Shown in pieces: positions 54,369-63,365 of a DNA stretch of 64,000 nt. The position numbers and the translations under genes were made by a program. Numbering within the stretch: position 1 is the stretch's first letter; each line of letters opens with the position of its first letter. This DNA comes from Citreimonas salinaria. GTDB taxonomy: Bacteria > Pseudomonadota > Alphaproteobacteria > Rhodobacterales > Rhodobacteraceae. The notes under the pieces are model-generated. The model ran no database searches, had not been told where the DNA came from, and worked only from the letters and a program-made list of their open reading frames with translations. The DNA lies in NCBI RefSeq assembly GCF_900107235.1, contig NZ_FNPF01000016.1:36717-100716 (forward strand). The letters run 5' to 3'.

Positions 54369-57011
54369 TCAGAAGGCCGGCTTGGTCTGGCGACGGCGCT
54401 GCAACACGATCACGAGGGCCAGCAGCAGCAGCGCGGGAATGTAGAAAACCTGCGCGGGCAGCCTGTCGCGCGGCACCTGCACCTGCCCCAGCCGGACAGG
54501 CTCCTCGGCGTAGAAGTCGAAATTGCCCAGCTTCTCGGCGGCCTCGGTCCCGAACATGGGCTCGTCCAGCCGCACGGTGTCGCCCTCGGGCATCAGCAGA
54601 AGCCCTGAATTGGCGATCCGCTCCTGCGCGCTGTCGCCCTCGGCGAACATGACCAGCGTTGTCTCGGCCACCGTGCCGGTGTTGAAGTCCGGCCCCTCGA
54701 TCCGAAGGCGCAGGCGCGTTCCCTCGGGGACTTCGGCCAGGACCTGTTCGAACTGCGCCGGCGGTACCTCCTCGAAGCGCGGCTGCACCATGTCCAGCCA
54801 AACGTTCGGCACGAAGAACGTGAAGGCCACCAGCAGCAGCGCAGCGCTTTCAAAGATCCGCGACCGGGCCAGAAAATAGCCCTGCGTCGCCGCCGCGAAC
54901 AGCAACATGGCGAAGGTGGCGACCACAAAAACGAAGACCGCCTCGCCAATGCCGGCCCAGGTGCCCAGGTCGACGCCGTACAGGATCAGCGTGGGATTGT
55001 AGATGAACAGGAAGGGCAGCGCCACGGTGCGAAGGCTGTAGAAGAACGCCGTGAAGCCGGTCTTGATCGGGTCGCCGCCAGATACCGCGGCGGCAGCGAA
55101 ACTGGCCAGCCCCACCGGCGGCGTCACGTCCGCCATGATGCCGAAGTAGAACACGAACAGGTGCGCGGCGATCAGCGGCACGATCAAGCCTTCCTGCGCG
55201 CCCAGGCTGACCACCACGGACGCCATCAGCGACGACACGACGATGTAGTTCGCCGTCGTCGGCAGCCCCATCCCGAGGACCAGAGAGAACAGCCCGATCA
55301 GCACCAGCATCAGGAAAAGGATCCCGAAGGACAGTTGCTCGACCAGGCCGGCAAGCTCGGTCCCGATGGGCGTCTTGGTCACCGTGGCGACGATGATGCC
55401 CGCCGCCGCCGTGGCCACGCCGATGCCAATCATGTTCCGCGCGCCCGCGATGAGACCGTCGATCAAGTCGATGAAACCGTTCCTGATCTCTGCTCCCAAG
55501 GCGCCCCCTTCACCACGGAACAGCTCCTTGAGCGGGCGCTGCGTGACGATGATGAACAGCATGAGAGACGTGGCGTAGAACGCTGATTTCGCCGGACTTT
55601 GCCGCTCCACCATCAGGAACCAGACCAGCACCAGGATCGGCAGGATGTAGTGCAGTCCCGTGGCGTAGACCTCGGCCACGGTGGGTAGCTTGATCTCGGG
55701 ATCGTTCGGATCGTCGACCTCCAGATCGGGGCGCCGCGCTGCGATGGCGACCAGCAGGACATAGACACCCAGCAGCACCGCGATCGAGATCGGCGCGGCG
55801 AGCGACGGCAGCGCCGCCTCGAGCGCGTTCATCGCGTAGATCAGCACGGTGAAGCCCGCGCCCGCCACGGCGAAGCCCACGAAGAACTTCAGGATCATCA
55901 GCGGAAAGCTCTTGGCCTTCCCCAGCGCCGGCATGTCCTTCTTCAGCGCCTCGAGATGCACGATGTAGACCAGCGCGATGTACGAGATGACCGCCGGTAT
56001 GAAGGCGTGCTTGATGACCTCCAGATAGCTGATACCGATGAACTCGACCATCAGGAAGGCGGCCGCGCCCATGACCGGAGGCATGATCTGCCCGTTGACC
56101 GAGGACGCGACCTCGACCGATCCAGCCTGCTCGCTGGTGAAGCCTACGCGCTTCATCAGCGGGATGGTGAAGGTGCCGGTGGTGACCACGTTGGCGATCG
56201 ACGAGCCGGAGATAAGGCCGGTCATCGCGCTGCCGACCACCGCGGCCTTGGCCGGCCCGCCGCGCAGGTGGCCAAGGCCCGCGAAGGCCAACTTGATGAA
56301 GTAGTTGCCGGCCCCGGCCTTGTCGAGCAGCGAACCGAACAACACGAAGAGGAACACGAAAGCTGTTGAAACGCCGAGCGGAATGCCGAACACGCCCGCC
56401 GTGTCCAGCCACTGCGCGTTGATCAGCGCGGTGAAGCTCAGGCCCTCGTGCTCGATCAGTTCCGGGATCAGCCAGCCGGTCCCCATGTAGGCGTAGAGCA
56501 GGAAAAGCGCGCCCACGATCGTCAGCGCGGGGCCGAGCGCGCGACGCGACGCCTCGAGCAACACGACTAGCCCGATCGCGCCGACCCAGACCTGGAACTC
56601 GGTCGGCAGGCCCGACCGCGCGGTCATCGCCAGCGTGTCGGATGCCAGGAAGACGTAGAATGCGCAGAACCCGCCGATCGCTGCCAGCGCCCAGTCGACC
56701 AGCGGAATGCGATGGCGCGGAGAAGACGTGAAAGCCGGATAGGCCAGGAACGCCAGAACCATCGCAAAGGTCAGGTGGATCGGCCGCGTCTGCGACGAGT
56801 TGAGCGCGGGCAGGTACTCGGCGAACCAAAGCTGGGGCTGTGCGATCCAGAGCTGGAAAAGCGACCACGCCAGCGCCAGCCCGGCGATCAGCAGCGCGAC
56901 CGGACGCGAGGACGGGCTGCGCGCCCCGCTGTCGCTGGAAGTGACGAGATCCTGCAGGTCCTCGTCCGTGAAATGGCGACCCGATCCGCCGGCCTCGTTC
57001 CGTTCGCTCAT
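54369..57011 (-). CDS. TRAP transporter fused permease (4TM/12TM, TAXI type)
   Basis: An 880-residue inner-membrane protein combining the small DctQ-like and large DctM-like subunits of a TRAP transporter, the form that works with TAXI binding proteins. An acidic cytoplasmic N-terminus is followed by about 18 hydrophobic segments. GSAMTGLISGSSIANVVTTGTFTIPLMKRVGF and VGLASFAAAAVSGGDPIKTGF are strong DctM/TRAP signatures. The final 180 residues contain a periplasmic domain of the DUF3394 type (RPVLRIRIEGPDFNTG region) and a last helix. It is driven by a sodium or proton gradient. Three GC hairpins separate it from the binding protein gene. Confidence 0.94.
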   Translation of the reverse strand: MSERNEAGGSGRHFTDEDLQDLVTSSDSGARSPSSRPVALLIAGLALAWSLFQLWIAQPQLWFAEYLPALNSSQTRPIHLTFAMVLAFLAYPAFTSSPRHRIPLVDWALAAIGGFCAFYVFLASDTLAMTARSGLPTEFQVWVGAIGLVVLLEASRRALGPALTIVGALFLLYAYMGTGWLIPELIEHEGLSFTALINAQWLDTAGVFGIPLGVSTAFVFLFVLFGSLLDKAGAGNYFIKLAFAGLGHLRGGPAKAAVVGSAMTGLISGSSIANVVTTGTFTIPLMKRVGFTSEQAGSVEVASSVNGQIMPPVMGAAAFLMVEFIGISYLEVIKHAFIPAVISYIALVYIVHLEALKKDMPALGKAKSFPLMILKFFVGFAVAGAGFTVLIYAMNALEAALPSLAAPISIAVLLGVYVLLVAIAARRPDLEVDDPNDPEIKLPTVAEVYATGLHYILPILVLVWFLMVERQSPAKSAFYATSLMLFIIVTQRPLKELFRGEGGALGAEIRNGFIDLIDGLIAGARNMIGIGVATAAAGIIVATVTKTPIGTELAGLVEQLSFGILFLMLVLIGLFSLVLGMGLPTTANYIVVSSLMASVVVSLGAQEGLIVPLIAAHLFVFYFGIMADVTPPVGLASFAAAAVSGGDPIKTGFTAFFYSLRTVALPFLFIYNPTLILYGVDLGTWAGIGEAVFVFVVATFAMLLFAAATQGYFLARSRIFESAALLLVAFTFFVPNVWLDMVQPRFEEVPPAQFEQVLAEVPEGTRLRLRIEGPDFNTGTVAETTLVMFAEGDSAQERIANSGLLLMPEGDTVRLDEPMFGTEAAEKLGNFDFYAEEPVRLGQVQVPRDRLPAQVFYIPALLLLALVIVLQRRRQTKPAF

Positions 57012-57130
57012 CCCGGCTCCCCTGCACTGCGGCCGGACCTTGACCGCCGCCGTCCCGTTCCCCTGCGCCCGGCGCCTTGTCCCAGCCCCGGCCTGGTCAT
57101 GCAGGGGCCGCGCATCGGCCCCCGATTCGA

Positions 57131-57213
57131 GCCGCCGCGGCGGCCTGACTGGCAGATGGGGGCCGCCGGTCGGCAGCCCCCTGTTCGCGTGCGGACCGCC
57201 GAGAGCGGTCCGC
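57131..57213 (-). repeat. Three tandem hairpins between TAXI and TRAP permease genes
   Basis: Inverted repeats at 57131-57144 (GCCGCC-gc-GGCGGC), 57158-57181 (GGGGGC...GCCCCC with inner pairing) and 57191-57213 (GCGGACCGC-cgaga-GCGGTCCGC) fill the 211-nt gap between the binding protein and permease genes. No T-runs follow. Such structures often stabilise the upstream mRNA and cut read-through, giving excess binding protein. Confidence 0.6.
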
Positions 57214-57222
57214 CGGACCGAA

Positions 57223-58203
57223 TCACTCGATCAGGCCGGCCTCGCGGAAGTAGCGCTCGGCGCCGGCATGCAGCGGCGCGGACAGGCCGTCATTGGCCAT
57301 CTCCTCGGGGTCGAGGTTGGCGAAGGCCGGGTGCAGGCTGCGGAACTGGTCGATGTTCTCGAACACCGCCTTGACCACCTGGTAGACCACGTCCTCGGAC
57401 ACCTCCGACGAGGTCACGAAAGTCGCGCCGACGCCGAAGGTCTGCGTATCCTCGTCGTTGCCGCGATACATGCCGGCCGGGATGGTCGCCTTGCGGTAGA
57501 AGGGGTTTTCCTCGACCAGCGTGTCCACGGCCTCGTTGTCGACGTCGACCAGCACGCTGTCGCAGGCGGTGGTCGCCTCCTGGATCGAGCCCGACGGGTG
57601 GCCGACGGTATAGACCATCGCGTCGATGTTGTTGTCGCACAGCGCCTGGCTCTGCTCGGCGGCCTGAAGCTCGGACGCCACGGCGAAGTCGTCCATGGTC
57701 CAGCCCATCTCGTTCATCAGCACCTCCATGGTGCCGCGCTGGCCGGAACCGGGGTTGCCGACGTTGACGCGCTTGCCCTTGAGGTCCTCGAACGTCTCGA
57801 TGCCAGCGTCTGCACGCGCGACCACGGTAAAGGGTTCCGGGTGGACCGAGAAGACCGAGCGCAGTTCCTCGAACGCGCCCTGCTCCTCGAAGCGCGAGGT
57901 GCCTTCGTAGGCGTGGTACTGCCAGTCGGATTGCGCCACGCCGAACTCGAGCTCGCCGTTGCGGATGGCGTTGATGTTGAACACCGACCCGCCGGTGGAT
58001 TCGACGCCGCAGCGGATGCCGTGCTCGGAGCGGTTGCGGTTCACCAGGCGGCAGATCGCGCCGCCGGTCGGGTAGTAGACGCCGGTGACGCCACCGGTGC
58101 CGATGCTGATGAACGTCTCTTGCGCGTCCTGCGCGGTCGCTGCGCCTGCTGCGCCCAGCGCGGTTGCCGCAGCCAGCGCGGCCCCAAGGATCGGTCTGGT
58201 CAT
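57223..58203 (-). CDS. TAXI family TRAP transporter solute-binding protein
   Basis: A 326-residue periplasmic binding protein. Its signal peptide is [25 protein letters not shown]. The mature start [28 protein letters not shown] is the TAXI (TRAP-associated extracytoplasmic immunogenic) signature, and [29 protein letters not shown] follows. [23 protein letters not shown] is also typical. TAXI proteins bind glutamate or other carboxylates in known cases. It leads the operon with the fused permease, UspA and aminotransferase genes. Confidence 0.94.
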   Translation of the reverse strand: MTRPILGAALAAATALGAAGAATAQDAQETFISIGTGGVTGVYYPTGGAICRLVNRNRSEHGIRCGVESTGGSVFNINAIRNGELEFGVAQSDWQYHAYEGTSRFEEQGAFEELRSVFSVHPEPFTVVARADAGIETFEDLKGKRVNVGNPGSGQRGTMEVLMNEMGWTMDDFAVASELQAAEQSQALCDNNIDAMVYTVGHPSGSIQEATTACDSVLVDVDNEAVDTLVEENPFYRKATIPAGMYRGNDEDTQTFGVGATFVTSSEVSEDVVYQVVKAVFENIDQFRSLHPAFANLDPEEMANDGLSAPLHAGAERYFREAGLIE

Positions 58204-58310
58204 CGGTTGTCTCCCTCAGATTGTATCGTTGCGGACGAAAGTCCCTGCCACGATTGAGACCGTTTCTGGCACCCGAGGTCAAGGCGCGCGCGAAAACCGC
58301 GGGATCCGCA

Positions 58311-58415
58311 TCAACTCGGCCCGGAAGGCCGGCGGCGGATCTCGTGGTGGCCGAGCACGCGGCTCAGGCGGATTTTTCCCGTAGCCGATTTGGCGGGGGT
58401 GAAGTGGATGGTCAT
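58311..58415 (-). CDS. Possible 34-residue ORF or truncated gene start
   Basis: MTIHFTPAKSATGKIRLSRV followed by 14 residues, preceded by AGGAG at 7 nt, a very good ribosome site. The first 12 nt of the coding sequence (ATGACCATCCAC) and the AGGAGA region resemble the start of the DUF5602-like gene 0.9 kb upstream, so it may be a remnant of a duplicated gene 5' end. No family recognised. Confidence 0.35.
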   Translation of the reverse strand: MTIHFTPAKSATGKIRLSRVLGHHEIRRRPSGPS

Positions 58416-58515
58416 TGCAAGTCTCCTCTCGGTGCCCAAGGGCATTATGACGGGGGCCGCGCAGGGTGCCGGTCGTGTCGGCCGGCTTCAGCCCGATGCA
58501 GGCGCTCCAGATGTC

Positions 58516-58538
58516 CCGGGCGGCGATGTGCCGCCCGG
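58516..58538 (-). terminator. Hairpin after the DUF5602-like gene
   Basis: CCGGGCGGC and GCCGCCCGG form a perfect 9-bp stem with a 5-nt loop (GATGT on the plus strand), 10 nt after the stop codon of the gene at 58549. There is no T-run. Confidence 0.5.
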
Positions 58539-58548
58539 AAACGATGGC

Positions 58549-59331
58549 TCAGTTCGTGGCCGGCGCGGCGATCCCTTCGTCCGGACCGCGCGCCTCGAGT
58601 GCGTCGATCGAGACGACGTGGACGCCGGTCTCTGCGTCGAAGGACACGCTCCACGCGTTCGGGAGCGACACGGGCGCCTCGACGCGGGCGGGCTGGCCGA
58701 GCGCCCCGCCGTAGTCGCGGCGGGAAAGCAGGAGGTCGCGCGTCACCATCGGTTCGACGAAGATCACGTCGCCGTCCCAGGCGCCGTAGATCAGCACCGC
58801 CTCGAAGGGCTGTCCTGCGAAGACCGGGTCCGTGACATCGAGCCAGTGCTCGCCCATCGCCGGGATTGGATCGAGCTCCGGCGGCGGCATGAAGTTCGGC
58901 GGCATGAGGTCTGCGGAGGGTCGGTTCGCGGCCTTCTCCATGAAGAATGGATCGGCGGGGTCGATGGCCAGCCGCTCGGCCTCCGTGGTCATGTAGAAGT
59001 GCACGTCGAAATGCGGCACGCCGAAGAGATCGCCGGGAGCGTGGCCGTGTGGCATCCAGTCAAGCGAGACGTGGTCGTAGCCCGCTTCAAGCGCGACCTC
59101 GGGCAGCGGCACCGTGACGAAGATCATGTCGTGGCCGAGGGTGCCAACGGCGTCTTCGCTCATCTCGATGCCGATGCGCGTGGCGATGCCCGCGGCGTCG
59201 GTCTCGGCAAAGGCGCGCACGGTGCCTTCGCCGAGTTGCATGTCTGGGCCGAACTCAATGCCCTGCGCTGCGGCGGCAAGCGGCGCCATGCCCGCCAGGA
59301 GCGCGGCGCGGAGGGTGCGGTGGATGGTCAT
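58549..59331 (-). CDS. Secreted protein with HxDxHFY motif, DUF5602/TTHB210-like
   Basis: A 260-residue exported protein with signal peptide MTIHRTLRAALLAGMAPLAAAAQ. The central GVPHFDVHFYMTTEAERLAI is the most distinctive feature and, with GTVRAFAETDAAGIATRIGIEMSE and WMPHGHAPGDLFG before it, recalls the DUF5602 (TTHB210-like) domain. Four His residues in HGHAPGDLFGVPHFDVHF could bind a metal. Function unknown. AAGGAGAG gives a strong ribosome site. It follows the FAD oxidoreductase gene by 72 nt on the same strand, so the two are probably cotranscribed. Confidence 0.75.
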   Translation of the reverse strand: MTIHRTLRAALLAGMAPLAAAAQGIEFGPDMQLGEGTVRAFAETDAAGIATRIGIEMSEDAVGTLGHDMIFVTVPLPEVALEAGYDHVSLDWMPHGHAPGDLFGVPHFDVHFYMTTEAERLAIDPADPFFMEKAANRPSADLMPPNFMPPPELDPIPAMGEHWLDVTDPVFAGQPFEAVLIYGAWDGDVIFVEPMVTRDLLLSRRDYGGALGQPARVEAPVSLPNAWSVSFDAETGVHVVSIDALEARGPDEGIAAPATN

Positions 59332-59403
59332 GAGGGTCTCTCCTTCGTCTGGGTAAATGGTTGTTGTGGTGGTTCCGGCGCGGAGGCTCCGCGCGGGATC
59401 GTT

Positions 59404-60759
59404 TCACTCGGCGGCAATGGCCGAGGTGCCGGCGCGGCGCAGGAAGCGGCCGCGGGGATCGTGGAGTCCGCGAAGGTGCTGGAGGCGCGACCGAGCCTCC
59501 GGGCTCAGCGTCCGCAGGACCCGGTCGGGACGGTCGAGATCGGCCTCGCCCACATAGGCGCCGGTGCAGAGGGGCGCGACGCCGTCGATCGTGGCCCGGA
59601 GCCATCCGATGTTGGCCGCGTCTGCGTCGTCGTCTTCCCAGATCGCGTAGAGCGCGCCGAAGACACGCCCGTGGCAGGAAAAGGCGGCGTCTGTCGGAGT
59701 TGCGACGGCGTTCGAACGCAGAACGACCAGCGCCATGCTCGCCTCCGAAGGCGCAAGCGTCATGCCGTGGGCGACGCGCGCCAGGATCTCGCCGTAACGG
59801 GCTTCCGACCAGAGTGTGTCGACGGCGTAGCGCCGTCCCTTCGGCATGGAAGGCTCCGTCGCCTCGTAGAGCGCGCCGATGGGCGTGGGCATGGGGCCGA
59901 TGACCTGGAGCGCCTCGGGGGCGCCTTCCCCCAGGGCGGTGTGGATCGCGCAGGCCTCGGCGTCGGTCCTGGCGAAGACGGTGGCCATCGCGGCGAGCAC
60001 GGGGCCGTCCGGCGTCGGCGTGACCTTCGTCGTGAACTCGACGGAAGGCAACGCCTTCGCCATGACGGTCTCCGCCCAGTCCGCGACCTCGGCGACCATC
60101 GCGGCCGGGTAGATCCTGATCGTGGTGCTGGTGGCCTTCGCGGCCTCCTGAAGCTTCAGGTGATAGAGGGTCACGACGCCGAAGAACTCCGGCCCCGCGC
60201 CGCGCACGGCCCAGTAGATGTCTGCGTTCTCCTCGGCGCTGGCAGTCACCATGCGCCCGTCGGCGAGGACAACCTCGACGGCCGTGACCGAGAAGCAGGC
60301 GAAGCCCCATTCGGCCGAGTTCCAGCCGACGCCGCCCCCGAGCAGGTAACCCGACATCGGCACGCTGCCGCAATGGCCGAGCGGGAAGGCGAGGCCGTGG
60401 CGCTCCAGCGCGGCGGCCAGGCGGGCATTGGTCACGGCAGGCTCCACGCGGGCGGTGCGCGCCGCGGTGTCGAGCTTCAGGCCGTCGAGGGCGCCAAGGT
60501 CGATCACCATGTCGGCCTGCGCGGCGATGCCGGTGAACTGGTGCCCGCCGCCCCTGGGCGACACGCTCAGGCCGTTCACGGATGCGAAGCGCACGGCCTC
60601 GGCCACGTCTTGGGCGCAGGCCGCACGGACGATGAGCTTCGCTCGGCGCGCCGGCTTGCGGCCGTTCCAGGTGAGCGCGTCGGTCTCTGCGCCGAGGCGC
60701 GGTTCGAACGCCGTGATGAGCGTGCCGCGAAGGCGCGTCTTGAGGATGTCGGTCTTCAT
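59404..60759 (-). CDS. FAD-linked oxidoreductase, berberine-bridge-enzyme type (bicovalent flavin)
   Basis: A 451-residue PCMH-fold flavoprotein. SPRGGGHQFTGIAAQADMVIDL carries His73, and GHCGSVPMSGYLLGGGVGW carries Cys130. This His plus Cys pair indicates FAD tethered through two covalent bonds, as in berberine bridge enzyme and glucooligosaccharide oxidase. The C-terminal BBE segment (GAYVGEADLDRPDRVL, HDPRGRFLRR) is shortened. No signal peptide is visible, unlike many secreted relatives. Substrate unknown; sugars, alcohols or alkaloid-like compounds are possible. It sits between the flavin-barrel regulator gene and the secreted DUF5602-like gene on one strand. GGAAGAGAG precedes ATG. Confidence 0.9.
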   Translation of the reverse strand: MKTDILKTRLRGTLITAFEPRLGAETDALTWNGRKPARRAKLIVRAACAQDVAEAVRFASVNGLSVSPRGGGHQFTGIAAQADMVIDLGALDGLKLDTAARTARVEPAVTNARLAAALERHGLAFPLGHCGSVPMSGYLLGGGVGWNSAEWGFACFSVTAVEVVLADGRMVTASAEENADIYWAVRGAGPEFFGVVTLYHLKLQEAAKATSTTIRIYPAAMVAEVADWAETVMAKALPSVEFTTKVTPTPDGPVLAAMATVFARTDAEACAIHTALGEGAPEALQVIGPMPTPIGALYEATEPSMPKGRRYAVDTLWSEARYGEILARVAHGMTLAPSEASMALVVLRSNAVATPTDAAFSCHGRVFGALYAIWEDDDADAANIGWLRATIDGVAPLCTGAYVGEADLDRPDRVLRTLSPEARSRLQHLRGLHDPRGRFLRRAGTSAIAAE

Positions 60760-60994
60760 CTCGTCTCTCTTCCGGGCACGGCTTCAGGGCCGGGCCCTCT
60801 CGGGTCGGTGGAAGGCGGCGCATGCCGCGCCGTCGGTTTCGGTGGTGTCGGGTGGGGCGATTCCGCCGGCTGCTCTGGCGGTTCCGCCTCCTGTGGAGCT
60901 CTATAAGGTGGGCCACGGCGCGAGGCTTGCTAAGTCTCGCGTCACGAAAGCCTAAATGGATGCTAAAGAAATACTCACAGGATCGTGAGATGCC

Positions 60995-62350
60995 TCAGGC
61001 GACCTCAATCGCGTCCGCTTTTCCGACTTCCTCAAGCGTGATCCGGCAGCGGCAGACGAGGCGGAAAAGGCCGCGGCCCGTCTTCTCGATCTGGAGGCAA
61101 GCTCCGCGCTCCTCAAGCCTGCGACGCAGGAGCACGAGACGTGCATCGAGGTTTTCGGCATGGTCCGGCAGCTTCAGTGATTGGTCGAGACGCAGCTCCC
61201 GGGTGGTGAAGTCGGTGCGCCCGGTCGTCGTGTGCTCCCGCAGGAGCCGCCAGAGGATCGCGCCCGCCACGCCCTTGATGAGGTAGTCGTGGCCGATGAA
61301 CAAGCTGTCGTCGCGCGGGTAGCGGCGGACCGTCACGCCACCCCCTGGCAGGACAGCCGGAACGTGTGCGGGCGGCGTCTCCTCCGCGTCCTCCTCACGC
61401 AGGAGCGCCATCATCGCCCCAAGGTGGGTCGCGACGAGCAGAAGCGCGTCCTCGCACTCGTGGTCGAAGCGCATGACCTCGTCCGACTCCGCGAAGAGGA
61501 CGCCGAGGACTCGGCCCGCCGCCATGACGGGAACCGCGATCTGGCTGTGCGGCGTGCCGAGGCCTGGGAAGGGGACACCGGGCGGTTCCTCTGCGATGAG
61601 GCCCGCACTGCGCGCCGCGGCGCCAAGTGCTGCGCCGTAGCGATATTCCGCGCTCATGTGGCCGATGCGGATCGGCACGCCCTCGCGCGAAGCAATGCCA
61701 ATGACACCCTCGCCCGGCAGGATCTCGGCCCCAATGCCGGAGACCGCGTAGCCGCGCGAGCCGAGCGCGAAGAGACGCCCGTCGCATTCCGCCATCAGAA
61801 GTATCGCATTGGAGATACCGAGGTGACGGACCATGCCGTCGAGCACGGCATCGGCGAGGTCATCGAAGTCCCGGCAGCGCGCAAGGTCGTCGACGCAGGC
61901 CCGCACCGCCGTGAGAAGCGAGACGCTGCGACAGGCAGGCGGCGCCGATGGCGGCTGCACCTGCTCCACCGCCACCACGCGGAAGACGTCCGCGCCGAGC
62001 AGCCGGAACACCTTCTCGAGCCCGTGATGCGAGGCGATGCCGGCGAGCTTGGCCTTCATTGTTTCGAAGAGCGGGCCCGAGGTGCGCGTCTCCACGTAGT
62101 CGAGGTCGAGCCGATGGATCGCGAGGGTCGAGGGGTCGAAGAGCTGAACGCAAGCCTGTCGCGTGGCGAGCAGGTTCCGACGCGTCTTGTTGAAGAACTG
62201 GTAGGAAAGCGCGACGTGGTCCTCGTTGACCCAGTGCACCTGGCTGATCATCGAGGCGTTGGGCAGGCCTTCCTCGTCGCAAGTGCACAAGGTGGACGCG
62301 CAGAAGCCCTCCATCGATCCGCGGAGCGCGCGCAGGTCGACGGCGCTCAT
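60995..62350 (-). CDS. Flavin split-barrel (PNPOx-like)-GAF-winged-helix fusion protein, probable redox/flavin-sensing regulator
   Basis: A 451-residue protein with three parts. Residues 1-130 resemble the pyridoxamine 5'-phosphate oxidase/FMN-binding split barrel (CTCDEEGLPNASMISQVHWV, YVETRTSGPLFETMKAKLAG). Residues about 150-310 form a GAF domain (DFDDLADAVLDGMVRHLGIS, GEGVIGIASREGVPIRIG, SQIAVPVMAAGRVLGVLFAES). Residues 340-435 look like an OmpR-type winged helix (FTTRELRLDQSLKLPDHAEN, LLRRRLEERGACL, TGRGLFRL). No receiver or kinase domain is present. The start is fixed by the ATGA overlap with the upstream gene. It may sense flavin or redox state and control the neighbouring oxidoreductase genes (inference). 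Confidence 0.85.
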   Translation of the reverse strand: MSAVDLRALRGSMEGFCASTLCTCDEEGLPNASMISQVHWVNEDHVALSYQFFNKTRRNLLATRQACVQLFDPSTLAIHRLDLDYVETRTSGPLFETMKAKLAGIASHHGLEKVFRLLGADVFRVVAVEQVQPPSAPPACRSVSLLTAVRACVDDLARCRDFDDLADAVLDGMVRHLGISNAILLMAECDGRLFALGSRGYAVSGIGAEILPGEGVIGIASREGVPIRIGHMSAEYRYGAALGAAARSAGLIAEEPPGVPFPGLGTPHSQIAVPVMAAGRVLGVLFAESDEVMRFDHECEDALLLVATHLGAMMALLREEDAEETPPAHVPAVLPGGGVTVRRYPRDDSLFIGHDYLIKGVAGAILWRLLREHTTTGRTDFTTRELRLDQSLKLPDHAENLDARLVLLRRRLEERGACLQIEKTGRGLFRLVCRCRITLEEVGKADAIEVA

Positions 62351-62886
62351 CGCGGCAACTCCGCCCCGGCACCGGGACCGGGCGTCTGGGTGAAGACGCG
62401 CTCGGGCCGGAACTCGAGCGAGACGAGGTCCGGCGCCCCCAGCAAGGCATAGACGTCCGCCTGGGCCCGCGCGTAGCCAAGCTCGACGAGATCGTCCGCC
62501 AGGAGTGCGCATTGCCGCGCCGCCTCGCTCGCGTCATCCGGCGCGACCGGCCGGACAAGGGCGCGCGAGGCCTTCAGCTGGATCGACCTGTGGTCCCGCG
62601 CGCGCGAGAAGGTCGCCGCGATGGCGCTGCCGCCCTCGACGGCGTCGATCACGGCCGCTTCGGTGCGCCGCGAGAGCAGGACGCGCACGGTGTTCATCCC
62701 GCTCACGCGGCAGGCGACGCCGGACCCGACAACAGGCCGCCCGGTCCGGCCGCACGCGCCCAAGGTGATGCTGACGCCGCATTGCAGGAACGCAACAAGA
62801 TGGGCAGGCAGGAGATCCGGCGCGCTGGCCGCGTCGAGCCAGGCAATCTGATCGTCCGTGGGGGTGGCGTAAGCGAGAATCGCCAT
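62347..62886 (-). CDS. Small PNPOx-like flavin split-barrel protein
   Basis: A 179-residue protein resembling the pyridoxamine 5'-phosphate oxidase-related fold: LVAFLQCGVSITLGACGRTG, RVSGMNTVRVLLSRRTEAAV and ATFSRARDHRSIQLKASRALV follow its strand order. Start MAILAYATPTDDQIAWLD is set by AGGA at 8 nt. Its TGA overlaps the ATG of the larger split-barrel/GAF regulator (ATGA), so the pair is translationally coupled and may form a complex. A palindrome ATGGC-aacat-GCCAT lies 20-34 nt upstream of the start and may be an autoregulatory operator. Confidence 0.75.
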   Translation of the reverse strand: MAILAYATPTDDQIAWLDAASAPDLLPAHLVAFLQCGVSITLGACGRTGRPVVGSGVACRVSGMNTVRVLLSRRTEAAVIDAVEGGSAIAATFSRARDHRSIQLKASRALVRPVAPDDASEAARQCALLADDLVELGYARAQADVYALLGAPDLVSLEFRPERVFTQTPGPGAGAELPR

Positions 62887-62905
62887 CTTCGCGGTCCTGA
62901 AAGCT

Positions 62906-62920
62906 ATGGCAACATGCCAT
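62906..62920. promoter_or_regulatory. Palindromic candidate operator upstream of the flavin-barrel operon
   Basis: ATGGC (62906-62910), five-nt spacer AACAT, GCCAT (62916-62920). It lies in the leader or promoter of the two-gene flavin-barrel unit and is a plausible self-binding site for its winged-helix product. Confidence 0.35.
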
Positions 62921-63365
62921 GGGGCACCGTCACGATACCTGCGCAGTTTACCACATGGTCGCGGAATTCGCGCAAGCTTGATTCGCATACTGGGGTTGAC
63001 GGTCAGTGAGAAGATCTGAGGGAGGCTTTCGGCAAACCCTCAGGGAACGGCGGATCAAACTGAAGGTCCGCTCCGGGCCGATTGCGACGAAGCTTGCTTC
63101 GCTGCACACGCGAACTTGACTTGGAACGCCGTGGTCAACTTGGGCTCGAAGCAGACCATCGCACCCCGATGGTGATAGTGCCAATATCCTCCTGATCAAG
63201 TGCCCGCGTCGGCTGAGGGAAGCCGCCTCACAGGGAGGTAGTGCGACGCTTGGATGCTATGCCGCCCAACTATGCCGTCTTACACCGCTCAGCGTGCCGA
63301 ACCCGCGCATATTGTTCGAGCGGACCCATATAAATAAGGATGCGACATCCCCACCCTGCCCCAAA

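Larger units (their letters stand above)
58204..58548. other. Gap between TAXI and DUF5602-like genes
   Basis: This stretch holds a possible 34-residue ORF (58311-58415), a perfect hairpin at 58516-58538 and presumably the promoter of the TAXI/TRAP operon. I see no other gene in it. Confidence 0.4.

Noticed and set aside
62948..63199. 83-codon minus-strand frame upstream of the flavin-barrel unit
   Set aside because: No ribosome site and low-complexity composition.
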